Source of the DNA: CAZTVN01 sp964617145 | GTDB lineage: Bacteria > Patescibacteriota > Gracilibacteria > UBA1369 > JACRIC01 | Reading direction: 5' to 3' | DNA length: 13,564 nt | Assembly (NCBI GenBank): GCA_964617145.1 | Contig: CAZTVN010000033.1 | Span: forward strand, 1 to 13,564 | Part shown: piece after piece, positions 1-6,020 of the stretch | How the letters are laid out: every line of letters begins with the position of its first letter | Numbering within the stretch: position 1 is the first letter of the stretch | Translations under genes and position numbers: made by a program | The notes under the pieces: generated by a model | The model's input: the letters and a program-made list of their open reading frames with translations, nothing else | The model's database searches: none | What the model was told of the DNA's origin: nothing

Positions 1-260
1 CCGTCTTTTACATAAACATTTATTTTACAGGGCAGACAAAGACCAATTTTAATATCCTTATTCAAAAATTCATTGGCAAACTTTGCGTTACAAAACTCAA
101 CGATCTTAAATGGCTTTCGTTCAAACCCTTTCTCGGCTAAAGTTTTCTGAACATCATGAACATACAAAACCCGCATGCCAGCTTTGGAGATTTCGTCTTG
201 TACGTTTTGAACCGCCTCATCAAAAGTTTTTGCTGTAGTTGTAGTGTAATCGAATTCCAT
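1..260 (-). CDS. DUF302 family protein, 3' part outside window
   Basis: The reverse strand is open from an ATG at 260 to the window edge, giving 86 complete codons and the start of an 87th (Gly). The protein begins MEFDYTTTTAKTFDEA, then has the DUF302 pattern: an amphipathic helix around residues 13-28, a VLYVHDVQKTL strand-helix around 31-41, a PFKIVEFCNA segment at 50-59, and the IGLCLPCKINVYV strand pair at 72-84. The LPC motif is typical of the family. DUF302 proteins are small cytoplasmic proteins of unknown biochemical role, often found near redox or metal stress genes. The gene starts 11 bases after the methyltransferase stop and in the same direction, so it is probably the third gene of the arsR-led unit. 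There is no clear ribosome binding site. The C-terminus and any downstream partner lie outside the window. Family assignment is fairly sure, function is not. Confidence 0.8.
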   Translation of the reverse strand, partial: MEFDYTTTTAKTFDEAVQNVQDEISKAGMRVLYVHDVQKTLAEKGFERKPFKIVEFCNAKFANEFLNKDIKIGLCLPCKINVYVKD

Positions 261-271
261 AAATTTAAATC

Positions 272-895
272 TTAGGTTCTTCTGAATAAATTAAATAAAA
301 AGTTTTGTTTTGTATTAAACGGCGTAGTGTGAATTTCCTCAAAACTTCTCATATGACTGAAATCCTTCTGGAAGGTCTTTTTTATTGAATCCTCGGAGTA
401 TTGCGTAATATCAAGCCCGCTACATTTTTTTGGCCCGCTTATAGAAAATGTTGATATGATGAGGTAGCCGCTTGGTTTTATAAACTTGCCTGCAATTCCA
501 ACATAACGAACAATATCTTCCTTTTTGGTTAAGAAATGGAACGCGGCTCTATCATGCCAAATATCAAAACGAGATTCTGTGTCAAATTCTAAAATATCTG
601 CTTCAATCCAAGCGACTGATTCCGCTTTCTCTCTAAGCCTCGTTTTTGCTTTTTGCAAAGCTTTGGCAGAAATATCCAATATGGAAATATTTTTGAAGCC
701 AAGCTCTAAAAGTTTGTCAACAAGCCGAGAGTCCCCACCGCCAATATCAATAATATTTACATTTTCATCTATTCCGGTTGATAAAATAAGATCAATGGAA
801 GTTTTCGGGACATCTTGATACCAACTCACTTCGCACATCGTATCTTTCGTTTGATATATTCTTTCCCAGTGTTGTTTTGTTGAATTGCTGCCCAT
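272..895 (-). CDS. Class I SAM-dependent methyltransferase
   Basis: This 207-residue cytoplasmic protein has the Rossmann-fold methyltransferase motifs. Motif I is NIIDIGGGDSRLVDKLL around residues 47-63, motif II the acidic strand end SILDIS at about 71-76, followed by WIEADI (about 96-101) and the motif IV-like DIWHDRAAFHFL (about 111-122). The post-motif strand is GYLIISTFSISGP. The N-terminal HWERIYQTKDTMCEVSWYQ pattern and the C-terminal GLDITQYSEDSIKKTF segment belong to a broad family of about 200-residue methyltransferases whose substrate is unknown. It is not an ArsM-type arsenite methyltransferase: it lacks that enzyme's set of conserved cysteines. The start codon lies one base after the arsR stop (TAATATG), which suggests translational coupling, and DUF302 follows 11 bases later. 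It is most likely controlled by the upstream ArsR protein. The substrate cannot be read from the sequence. Confidence 0.88.
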   Translation of the reverse strand: MGSNSTKQHWERIYQTKDTMCEVSWYQDVPKTSIDLILSTGIDENVNIIDIGGGDSRLVDKLLELGFKNISILDISAKALQKAKTRLREKAESVAWIEADILEFDTESRFDIWHDRAAFHFLTKKEDIVRYVGIAGKFIKPSGYLIISTFSISGPKKCSGLDITQYSEDSIKKTFQKDFSHMRSFEEIHTTPFNTKQNFLFNLFRRT

Positions 896-896
896 A

Positions 897-1235
897 TTAA
901 AATTTTTCTAGTAATTTACCGTCGGCCTCCAGTTGCTCTTTGAGGGCTTTTCTTAAAGCATCATAAGCCACAAGAATTTTAGGATTGGTGAGGGAATAGA
1001 GAATTGCGACACCCTCCCGCCGAGTTTTAACGATATTTTGCTGACGCATCAAGCTCAAGTGTTGGGAAACATTGGCTTTCGTAATACCAAGCATTTTAGC
1101 CATTTCGGAAACGCCCATTTCTTTTTTATCACGAAGCAAGTCAATAATCTCCAGTCTCTTAGGATGAGACAAGGTTTTGCACACCTTGGAATGAAGCTCA
1201 AAAATTCTTTTGTTCAGATGGTTTTTATCAGTCAT
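897..1235 (-). CDS. ArsR/SmtB-family winged-helix repressor
   Basis: This 112-residue protein matches the ArsR family in length and motif order. An N-terminal helix contains VCKTLSHPKRLEIIDLL (18-34), followed by the helix-turn-helix GVSEMAKMLGITKANVSQHL (about 41-60) and the beta-wing NIVKTRREGVAILYSL (about 67-82). A charged C-terminal helix ends at KLLEKF. Such proteins dimerise and bind operators until a ligand or oxidant releases them. The inducer is unclear: there is only one cysteine (Cys19), no CxC pair in the recognition helix as in arsenite and cadmium sensors, and no evident His/Asp cluster in the last helix as in zinc sensors. A strong promoter with an overlapping inverted repeat lies directly upstream, so autorepression is likely. 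The ATG at 1235 gives the usual family length and has no Shine-Dalgarno motif. The gene heads the arsR-methyltransferase-DUF302 cassette. Confidence 0.92.
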   Translation of the reverse strand: MTDKNHLNKRIFELHSKVCKTLSHPKRLEIIDLLRDKKEMGVSEMAKMLGITKANVSQHLSLMRQQNIVKTRREGVAILYSLTNPKILVAYDALRKALKEQLEADGKLLEKF

Positions 1236-1258
1236 AATTATCTATTTGCAGAGTTTCG

Positions 1259-1284
1259 CATATATGATATATTGTAAGTATATG
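1259..1284. promoter_or_regulatory. Candidate ArsR operator (inverted repeat)
   Basis: CATATA at 1259-1264 and TATATG at 1279-1284 are perfect inverted arms separated by 14 bases. The 26-bp element is AT-rich and covers the -10 box and probable start site of the arsR promoter, which fits autoregulation by an ArsR-family dimer. AT-rich arms of six bases can occur by chance, so the operator call is inferred mainly from position. Confidence 0.45.
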
Positions 1285-1305
1285 AAATTAAAGATTCCCT
1301 GTCAA
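1277..1305 (-). promoter_or_regulatory. Sigma-70-type promoter of the arsR cassette
   Basis: On the reverse strand TTGACA (1305-1300) is followed after exactly 17 bases by TATACT (1282-1277), a near-consensus housekeeping promoter. Transcription would start near 1270 and give a leader of about 35 bases before the arsR ATG at 1235. The -10 box lies inside the inverted repeat at 1259-1284, as expected for a repressed promoter. Confidence 0.75.
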
Positions 1306-1476
1306 ATTTTTCTGCGGCGCATTTCGCAAAACGAAATACGAAATTCGGCGGCGGAAAAACGAGGGCGGACAAAAATTCCTTCCCTCCAACCCCCCTTTCT
1401 TTTCGCCCGCCCGAGCGTCAGGAATTCTTTTCAAAAAAGGTTCGCGCGGAGCAGTTAATTCCGACAAAGTTAGTTT
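1306..1476. other. G+C-rich non-coding islet with G-quadruplex-like tract
   Basis: Between the arsR promoter and the tRNA-Leu(CAG) 3' end, positions 1311-1450 contain 74 G or C in 140 bases (53 percent), well above the flanks. On the reverse strand, 1412-1382 reads as G-runs GGG, GGG, GGGGGG and GGG separated by 1, 10 and 5 bases, a loose G-quadruplex pattern. A hairpin ATTTCG-CAAAA-CGAAAT lies at 1321-1337, and GGGCGG (1353-1358) can pair with CCGCCC (1407-1412). On the reverse strand that second stem is followed by TCGTTTTT, so part of this may terminate tRNA transcription. I see no convincing gene: the open frames here run through the tRNA. Confidence 0.4.
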
Positions 1477-1563
1477 TGGTGCCGAAGAGAGGACTCGAAC
1501 CTCCAAGGGGTTTCCCCCACTGCGACCTGAACGCAGCGCGTCTACCAATTTCGCCACTCCGGC
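1477..1563 (-). tRNA. tRNA-Leu(CAG)
   Basis: The reverse strand folds as a class II tRNA of 87 nt including an encoded CCA (1479-1477). The acceptor GCCGGAG pairs with CTTCGGC through one G-U pair, with discriminator A at 1480. The anticodon stem-loop is CTGCG-TTCAGGT-CGCAG, so the anticodon is CAG, reading CUG leucine codons. A long variable arm (GGGG/CCCC core) and a T arm with TTCGAGT follow, as expected for tRNA-Leu. The D arm carries the usual TTGGTAGAC. The gene is read away from the phosphatase operon. Confidence 0.96.
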
Positions 1564-1591
1564 TTAAGTCTAATTTCTGAAGTCGAAGGAT

Positions 1592-1620
1592 ACTGTACCA
1601 AAAAATTGGATAATTGATAA
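1592..1620 (-). promoter_or_regulatory. Possible promoter of tRNA-Leu(CAG)
   Basis: On the reverse strand TTATCA (1620-1615) and TACAGT (1597-1592) are separated by 17 bases, each matching the consensus at four of six positions. The start would fall about 20-25 bases upstream of the tRNA 5' end. It is a moderate match, supported mainly by its position. Confidence 0.35.
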
Positions 1621-1735
1621 GTTTACTTGAACTAGTTTTCACAAATCTGCCACAAAAATATATTTTTCCAACTTTCGAATTCGCGAAAAGCATCTTCCTG
1701 AAAATTCGCCAAAAATCCGAAAAGCACAAAAAAAC

Positions 1736-1763
1736 TTGACAATTTTTAGAAATTAAATACAAT
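1736..1763 (+). promoter_or_regulatory. Promoter of the phosphatase-hisD-kinase operon
   Basis: TTGACA at 1736-1741 and TACAAT at 1758-1763 are separated by 16 bases, a good housekeeping promoter. The predicted start near 1770 gives a leader of roughly 25 bases before the ATG at 1796, with no Shine-Dalgarno motif. The -10 box runs into the palindrome at 1761-1784, so this is probably a regulated promoter. Confidence 0.7.
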
Positions 1764-1784
1764 GTGATACTGTTTTAGCACATT
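1761..1784. promoter_or_regulatory. Palindromic operator candidate over the operon start site
   Basis: AATGTG (1761-1766) and CACATT (1779-1784) are perfect inverted arms. The symmetry continues inward, after one mismatch, as TA at 1768-1769 and 1776-1777. The 24-bp element covers the end of the -10 box and the predicted transcription start, the usual place for a repressor site. No regulator gene for it is visible in the window, and the arsR repeat has different arms (CATATA). Operator function is inferred. Confidence 0.45.
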
Positions 1785-1795
1785 AAAACAATATC

Positions 1796-2695
1796 ATGAC
1801 AAAATCCTATCCAAAAAATTGGACAAGGTTAGATATACAAAAAGCATTCTCTGCTCTCCCCAAGGATCAAATTTTGTCTGTAGCAAACAAAATAAAGGAC
1901 CAAATTAAGTCAAATCCTTTACTCATAAAAACCAAACATAATAAAGATTTTGTAACCATGGCAGATTTAAAAATACAACAAATCATTCTAAAATATTTAT
2001 CTCATTCTTCGTTAAAAGACTGTTACAAAATAAAGGCCGAAGAGAAATTGTCGACAAAAGAAAAAGCAAAAAACAGTGATAATAAAGCATGGCAATTAAT
2101 CGTTGATCCATTGGATGGAACAGGCTCTTTTTGTAGAGACGAGCCTACGTGGGGCGTGATGATTGGAGTATGTGACCGAAATGGATACCTGAAATATTCT
2201 TGGAATTTAGTTTCCAGTGGCGAAATTTTTTCTTCCAGTTCAAAATCGGTTCCTCCAATATCATGGCTTAAAAAAATAAAACAAACAGGGAAAATCCGAA
2301 TTGATATTTACGATTATAACGCAGGTGCCTCAGAAAGGTTTGCTGCTATTTTTGAAAAAATATCTGGATGGAAAAATCAACAATACGAAATAATTTCCTA
2401 TCCAGCCGCAGTTTGGGTTGGTTGGAAATTATTTAAAGATGAATTAGACGGACTACTATGGTTACCAAGTGAAAAAGGTAAAAAAAATTATCCTGACTAT
2501 GATCTGATATTTTTAGGCGCTCTGGAAAAAAAAGGATACAAAATCCGTCTGGGTAAAATTGACGAAAACATAGAGATGATTGCCATTGCGCCAACTGAGT
2601 ACGATTTAGATCTACTTTTCCAAATCGGTTTAAAAATGCTTCCAAAAGATAGAAAAAATTTTTTGATTCCCTGCAATGAACTCAAAATTACTTAA
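1796..2695 (+). CDS. Inositol monophosphatase-fold phosphatase, HisN-like
   Basis: This 299-residue protein carries the metal-dependent phosphatase signatures of the IMPase/FBPase superfamily. DFVTMADLKIQQII (51-64) is the D-x-VT-x-aD motif. KAEEK holds metal-ligand Glu82/Glu83, LIVDPLDGTGSF holds Asp104 and Asp107, and NYPDYDLIF holds the distal Asp236. The stretch DGTGSF..EPTWGVMIGV resembles the DGTxSF..xPxxGxxI pattern of the HisN-type histidinol-phosphatases more than the TNF of inositol monophosphatases or the KEF of CysQ. The likely reaction is Mg-dependent removal of phosphate from a small cytoplasmic phosphomonoester. It is the first gene of an operon, its last 20 bases overlap the hisD-like start, and a divergent histidinol dehydrogenase homologue follows, which supports a HisN-like step. 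A nucleotidase or sugar phosphatase role remains possible. Fold is sure, substrate is not. Confidence 0.85.
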   Translation: MTKSYPKNWTRLDIQKAFSALPKDQILSVANKIKDQIKSNPLLIKTKHNKDFVTMADLKIQQIILKYLSHSSLKDCYKIKAEEKLSTKEKAKNSDNKAWQLIVDPLDGTGSFCRDEPTWGVMIGVCDRNGYLKYSWNLVSSGEIFSSSSKSVPPISWLKKIKQTGKIRIDIYDYNAGASERFAAIFEKISGWKNQQYEIISYPAAVWVGWKLFKDELDGLLWLPSEKGKKNYPDYDLIFLGALEKKGYKIRLGKIDENIEMIAIAPTEYDLDLLFQIGLKMLPKDRKNFLIPCNELKIT

Positions 2696-3989
2696 GGACC
2701 CTCTGAAAATCATTAATTGGAAAACAGCCAGTAATCAAGAAAAAAAGATCATAATGAGCCGTTCTCAGTTAAAAATTGAGGGTGCTCGCGAAGTAGCAAG
2801 AGAATGGATTGCAAAAGTGGAAAAGGAAGGTGATGCTGCGCTTGTAGAATATATCCGCAAGTTTGATGATAAAAATTTTACTGCGGATCGTCTGCGTGTA
2901 GTTCCAAAAGACATTGCCGAAGCTTACAAAAAAGTAGGTCTGGAAAAAATTAAAATAATCCAAAAACAGATAGAAATTTCGCGGGAATTTCACGCCCGTC
3001 AAATGCCAAAAAAATGGCAAGAAACAAACGAATACATTTCAGGTGTTATCACTGGTTGGAAATACACTCCTATTGAAAGTGCTGGCCTCACTGTGCCCGC
3101 TGGTCAGGTTCCACTACCAACCGTAATGCAAATCCTAACAATAGCAGCCAAGACTGCCTGTGTACCAAGAGTGGTGGCTTGTTTTCCACCAACTGGAAAA
3201 CATTATGAAATGCTTGTTGCGGCCGATATTGCAGGTGCCGACGAAATATATCGTGTAGGTGGTATTGCTGGGATTGCAGCGATGAGTATTGGAACTGAGA
3301 CAATCAAACCTGTCCTTAAGATCGTTGGTCCTGGCAGTGTTTATACCCAGGCGGCAAAAATGGAAATTTCTCAGCGTGGTACGGCAATTGACATGCTTTC
3401 CGGTCCATCGGAAGCTTTGATAATTGCCGATGATACGGCAAAACCAAAATATTGTGCAGCTGATATTTTAGCTCGCTGTGAACATGATCAAAATGCCTGC
3501 GCCGTGCTGGTCACAAACAATAAAAAGCTCATCGAAGAGACAGCATCCGAGATTGAAAAGCAATTACAGGGATTGGGGCGTAAAGAAATTGCTGAAGTAG
3601 CCTTGGGGCGTTACTGTGCATTGATATTATTCGATTCTATGAAAGAAATGATAAAGTTTGCCAACGACTATAGCCCAGAACATTTGGAAATCATGGCTCA
3701 TAACCCATGGAGTATTTGTGACAAAATCAAAAATGCTGGTTCGATATTTTTAGGAGATTATGCCCCTGTTGCTGTTGGTGATTATGCCAGTGGTACGAAT
3801 CATTGTCTTCCAACGGGTGTTGCACCAAAAACAGTTTCGCCAATTGGTGTTGATACATTCCTTAAAAAATCTGAAATCCAATATTTGACGAAGCAGGGTT
3901 TACAGACTTTGGAACCAATTATTTCTACAATGAGTGACATCGAAACCCTAGATGCACATAAAAAATCTGTATTGATAAGGTTTAAATAA
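2676..3989 (+). CDS. hisD: Divergent histidinol dehydrogenase-family enzyme
   Basis: This 437-residue protein aligns along its whole length with HisD (usual length about 430), an NAD-dependent zinc enzyme oxidising histidinol to histidine in two steps. Landmarks are INWKTASNQEKKIIMSRS at the N-terminus, VGGIAGIAAMSIGTE (194-208), SGPSEALIIAD (242-252), SPEHLE with the catalytic pair Glu335/His336, GDYASGTNH with Asp369, and LDAHKKSV with His428. Two family positions differ. The zinc ligand matching E. coli Gln259 is Arg267 (ILARCEHD), while His270 is kept, and the usual GPGN is GPGS at Ser221. The family also includes non-histidinol enzymes such as the sulfopropanediol dehydrogenase HpsN, so the substrate is open. 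The ATG at 2676 overlaps the phosphatase gene and is chosen because the segment before the next ATG (2754) aligns with E. coli HisD. The gene symbol marks the family only. Confidence 0.88.
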   Translation: MNSKLLKDPLKIINWKTASNQEKKIIMSRSQLKIEGAREVAREWIAKVEKEGDAALVEYIRKFDDKNFTADRLRVVPKDIAEAYKKVGLEKIKIIQKQIEISREFHARQMPKKWQETNEYISGVITGWKYTPIESAGLTVPAGQVPLPTVMQILTIAAKTACVPRVVACFPPTGKHYEMLVAADIAGADEIYRVGGIAGIAAMSIGTETIKPVLKIVGPGSVYTQAAKMEISQRGTAIDMLSGPSEALIIADDTAKPKYCAADILARCEHDQNACAVLVTNNKKLIEETASEIEKQLQGLGRKEIAEVALGRYCALILFDSMKEMIKFANDYSPEHLEIMAHNPWSICDKIKNAGSIFLGDYAPVAVGDYASGTNHCLPTGVAPKTVSPIGVDTFLKKSEIQYLTKQGLQTLEPIISTMSDIETLDAHKKSVLIRFK

Positions 3990-3999
3990 CCTAAAAACT

Positions 4000-5334
4000 A
4001 TGACTGTCGCTATAACACAATTAAAAAATCTCACCTCAAAAAAATTGAGAAATCGATTAATCAAGGCAACTATTGGCGGATTCCAAGATGATTTCGACGA
4101 AAACGAAAAGAATGCTGCTTTTCAAGAATATGTTCGACGGGCGTTACCAAAAATAAAAATTCATTCTGTGCAAGTGATAAACACTACCGCTGCCTTAAAT
4201 TCAATCGCGGCGTATGCGGAGATTGCGTTTAATAATCGTGGAAAACAAGAAGTTTTTTTAAAAGTACATGTGGAGTCAGAGACTTTGAGTCTAAGCCCAC
4301 TCGGCGTCAAAGGAGAATACGAAAACGCACAAATGCTAAAAGATGCCTGTTGGCCAGTACTTACACCTCTTTCAAAAAATATTTCCCCAAAATACCCACT
4401 CCTTATTTATCCAAAAATAGATGCAGAAAGTCTTTTCCAAAAACTTGAGCAATCGTATCTTACCGGCATTTCAAAAGTCACGAAAAAAGATCTCAAATTA
4501 TTTCAAGAAGTTCAAAAAAAAATAGGGACATCGACCGTAAAATCAATCACTCAAATAAGCGCCGATAAAGCAAAAAAAGCTCCAGTACAAAATCTTTTTC
4601 TAGCACGTTTAAAAAAAGGAGGTCGAATCGATAAGTGGTACAATGATAAAACGTTATTTGTATTGCCCGGCATAAAACAACCCGTTCCATGGAATTTCCT
4701 CAAAAAAATGAAATGGATAATAAATAACGAAAATTATCCATCAACACTTGAAGAAATTATAGAGAAAACAAAAAAAAGTCTTTCTTTTCAAGGAGAAAAC
4801 AAAGCCGTTGTAGCACTATCACACGGAGATGATCATGCGGGAAATATCTTAATTGATACAAATAAGAATAAAATATATATTTTTGATCCAGCATTTGCCG
4901 GATATAATCCCCTGAGTTTATGTGATACCAAAGCCATTGCACATACTGGATTTTTACCAATGGCGGGCATGTATTACGATCCAAAACTCAAAAATTGCCA
5001 ATATGCCTTAAAAGGAAATGTCATGCATGTCTCGATAGATTTCAGCAAAACGCCAATTCCAAAAATTCACGAACAATTGGCAAAAAACATCATCGATTCT
5101 CGAATTATACCACTCATGAAATCACCCATCCTCAAAGACCGCTCAAAAAAAGAAATCGAAAGATTCAAGTGCAGTCTTTTTGTCTGTGCCATACTGACAA
5201 TCAATATTGAAAATCTTTTGAAAGCAAAAGACGGCAGAGGAACAGGCTTATTACCAATGGCATTTTTGTTGTATGAATTAAAAGGTTTGCCTGTTTTAGA
5301 AAAATTAAAAATGAAACTTCATGAAACGCCATAG
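4000..5334 (+). CDS. APH/choline-kinase-fold small-molecule kinase
   Basis: This 444-residue protein shows the aminoglycoside phosphotransferase-type kinase core. An ATP-binding Lys88 sits in EVFLKVH, with a helix-C-like Glu106 or Glu108 in GEYENAQML. The catalytic loop is ALSHGDDHAGNILID (His275, Asp277, Asn282), and the metal-binding Asp296 is in IYIFDPAFAG. Helices follow to the C-terminus as in choline kinase or homoserine kinase type II relatives. It should transfer phosphate from ATP to a hydroxyl of a small molecule in the cytoplasm. It is longer than typical APH enzymes (about 260-300 residues), with extra N-terminal (1-55) and central (150-235) segments. The start lies 10 bases after the hisD-like stop, so it is the third gene of the operon, and the gene ends 8 bases before the tRNA-Leu(CAA) 3' end. 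A drug-resistance role is not supported by context; a metabolite kinase is likelier. Confidence 0.82.
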   Translation: MTVAITQLKNLTSKKLRNRLIKATIGGFQDDFDENEKNAAFQEYVRRALPKIKIHSVQVINTTAALNSIAAYAEIAFNNRGKQEVFLKVHVESETLSLSPLGVKGEYENAQMLKDACWPVLTPLSKNISPKYPLLIYPKIDAESLFQKLEQSYLTGISKVTKKDLKLFQEVQKKIGTSTVKSITQISADKAKKAPVQNLFLARLKKGGRIDKWYNDKTLFVLPGIKQPVPWNFLKKMKWIINNENYPSTLEEIIEKTKKSLSFQGENKAVVALSHGDDHAGNILIDTNKNKIYIFDPAFAGYNPLSLCDTKAIAHTGFLPMAGMYYDPKLKNCQYALKGNVMHVSIDFSKTPIPKIHEQLAKNIIDSRIIPLMKSPILKDRSKKEIERFKCSLFVCAILTINIENLLKAKDGRGTGLLPMAFLLYELKGLPVLEKLKMKLHETP

Positions 5335-5342
5335 TTTTTCTC

Positions 5343-5429
5343 TGGTGCCGAGAGTGGGAATCGAACCCACATGGATGTGCATCCACACGATTTTGAGTCG
5401 TGCGCGTCTACCAATTCCGCCATCCCGGC
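5343..5429 (-). tRNA. tRNA-Leu(CAA)
   Basis: The reverse strand gives an 87-nt class II tRNA with encoded CCA (5345-5343) and discriminator A (5346). The acceptor GCCGGGA pairs with TCTCGGC through one G-U pair. The anticodon stem-loop is CACGA-CTCAAAA-TCGTG, so the anticodon is CAA, reading UUG. The variable arm is TGGAT-GCAC-ATCCA and the T arm GTGGG-TTCGATT-CCCAC. It starts 6 bases after the yqeY stop in the same direction and is probably processed from a yqeY-tRNA transcript. It shares much of its D and acceptor sequence with tRNA-Leu(CAG) at 1477. Confidence 0.96.
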
Positions 5430-5435
5430 TTAAAA

Positions 5436-5888
5436 TTAAGATCCTAACAACTCTTTAACCATCGCACTTACCTTCGCTCCATCAGCTCGACCTTTTACTT
5501 TGGGCATAAGAGCGCTCATAACTTTCCCAAAATCTTGAGGACTCTTTACATTCATCTGAAGAATCGTTTCAGAAATAACTTCCCGAAGCTCATCATCACT
5601 CAATTCTTTTGGCAAATATTCTTTTAAAATCTGCATCTCACGTTCTTCTTTTTGAGCCAAATCCTCGCGCCTCCCTTTACGATACTGCTCAATTGAATCC
5701 TGCCTCTGTTTCGCCTCTTTCATTAAAATACCAACAATCACCTCATCCGAAGCTTCTCTACGAATACCTTCAACTTCCCATTTCATAATCGCGGACTTAA
5801 GCAAACGAAGAGTGCTAACTTTATCTTCATTTTTGTCACGCATTGCTTGAGTAAGATCTTGCTGAATTCTCTCTTTAAGGGTAGACAT
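5436..5888 (-). CDS. yqeY: YqeY (GatB/YqeY-domain) protein
   Basis: This 150-residue protein matches the YqeY family in length and motifs. The N-terminal helix is STLKERIQQDLTQAMRDKNEDKVSTLRLL, then KSAIMKWEV, the charged KEAKQRQDSIEQY..GRREDLAQKEEREMQILKEYLP segment (about 57-92), and the C-terminal tail-like repeat FGKVMSALMPKVKGRADGAKVSAMVKELL (about 120-148). YqeY resembles the C-terminal tRNA-recognition part of GatB, but its own function is not established; it is widely conserved, soluble and often near tRNA or translation genes. Here tRNA-Leu(CAA) follows directly. The ATG at 5888 gives the normal start (MSTLKERI) with no Shine-Dalgarno motif. The family call is firm. Confidence 0.93.
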   Translation of the reverse strand: MSTLKERIQQDLTQAMRDKNEDKVSTLRLLKSAIMKWEVEGIRREASDEVIVGILMKEAKQRQDSIEQYRKGRREDLAQKEEREMQILKEYLPKELSDDELREVISETILQMNVKSPQDFGKVMSALMPKVKGRADGAKVSAMVKELLGS

Positions 5889-6020
5889 GAAATAATGTAA
5901 AAAAATAACTCAATAAGAGCTTAATAAAGGAAAGAGAAGAAATCAAACGCAAAGTTAGAAACATACTGAAAAACATCTTTGCCTAGGGCCTGTGACAAAA
6001 CAATGTTTTTAAACATATGC

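Noticed and set aside
1288..1762. Open reading frames on the reverse strand across the tRNA-Leu(CAG) region
   Set aside because: They read through the tRNA gene and the G+C-rich islet, giving low-complexity Arg/Gly/Pro-rich products with no family pattern.
4000..5334. Antibiotic resistance by the APH-fold kinase
   Set aside because: The catalytic motifs are shared by many metabolite kinases, the protein is much longer than known resistance enzymes, and its neighbours are metabolic.
6003..6016. ATGTTTTTAAACAT palindrome after uvrC as a terminator
   Set aside because: The loop would be two bases unless pairs are opened, and the following bases are not a clean T-run.
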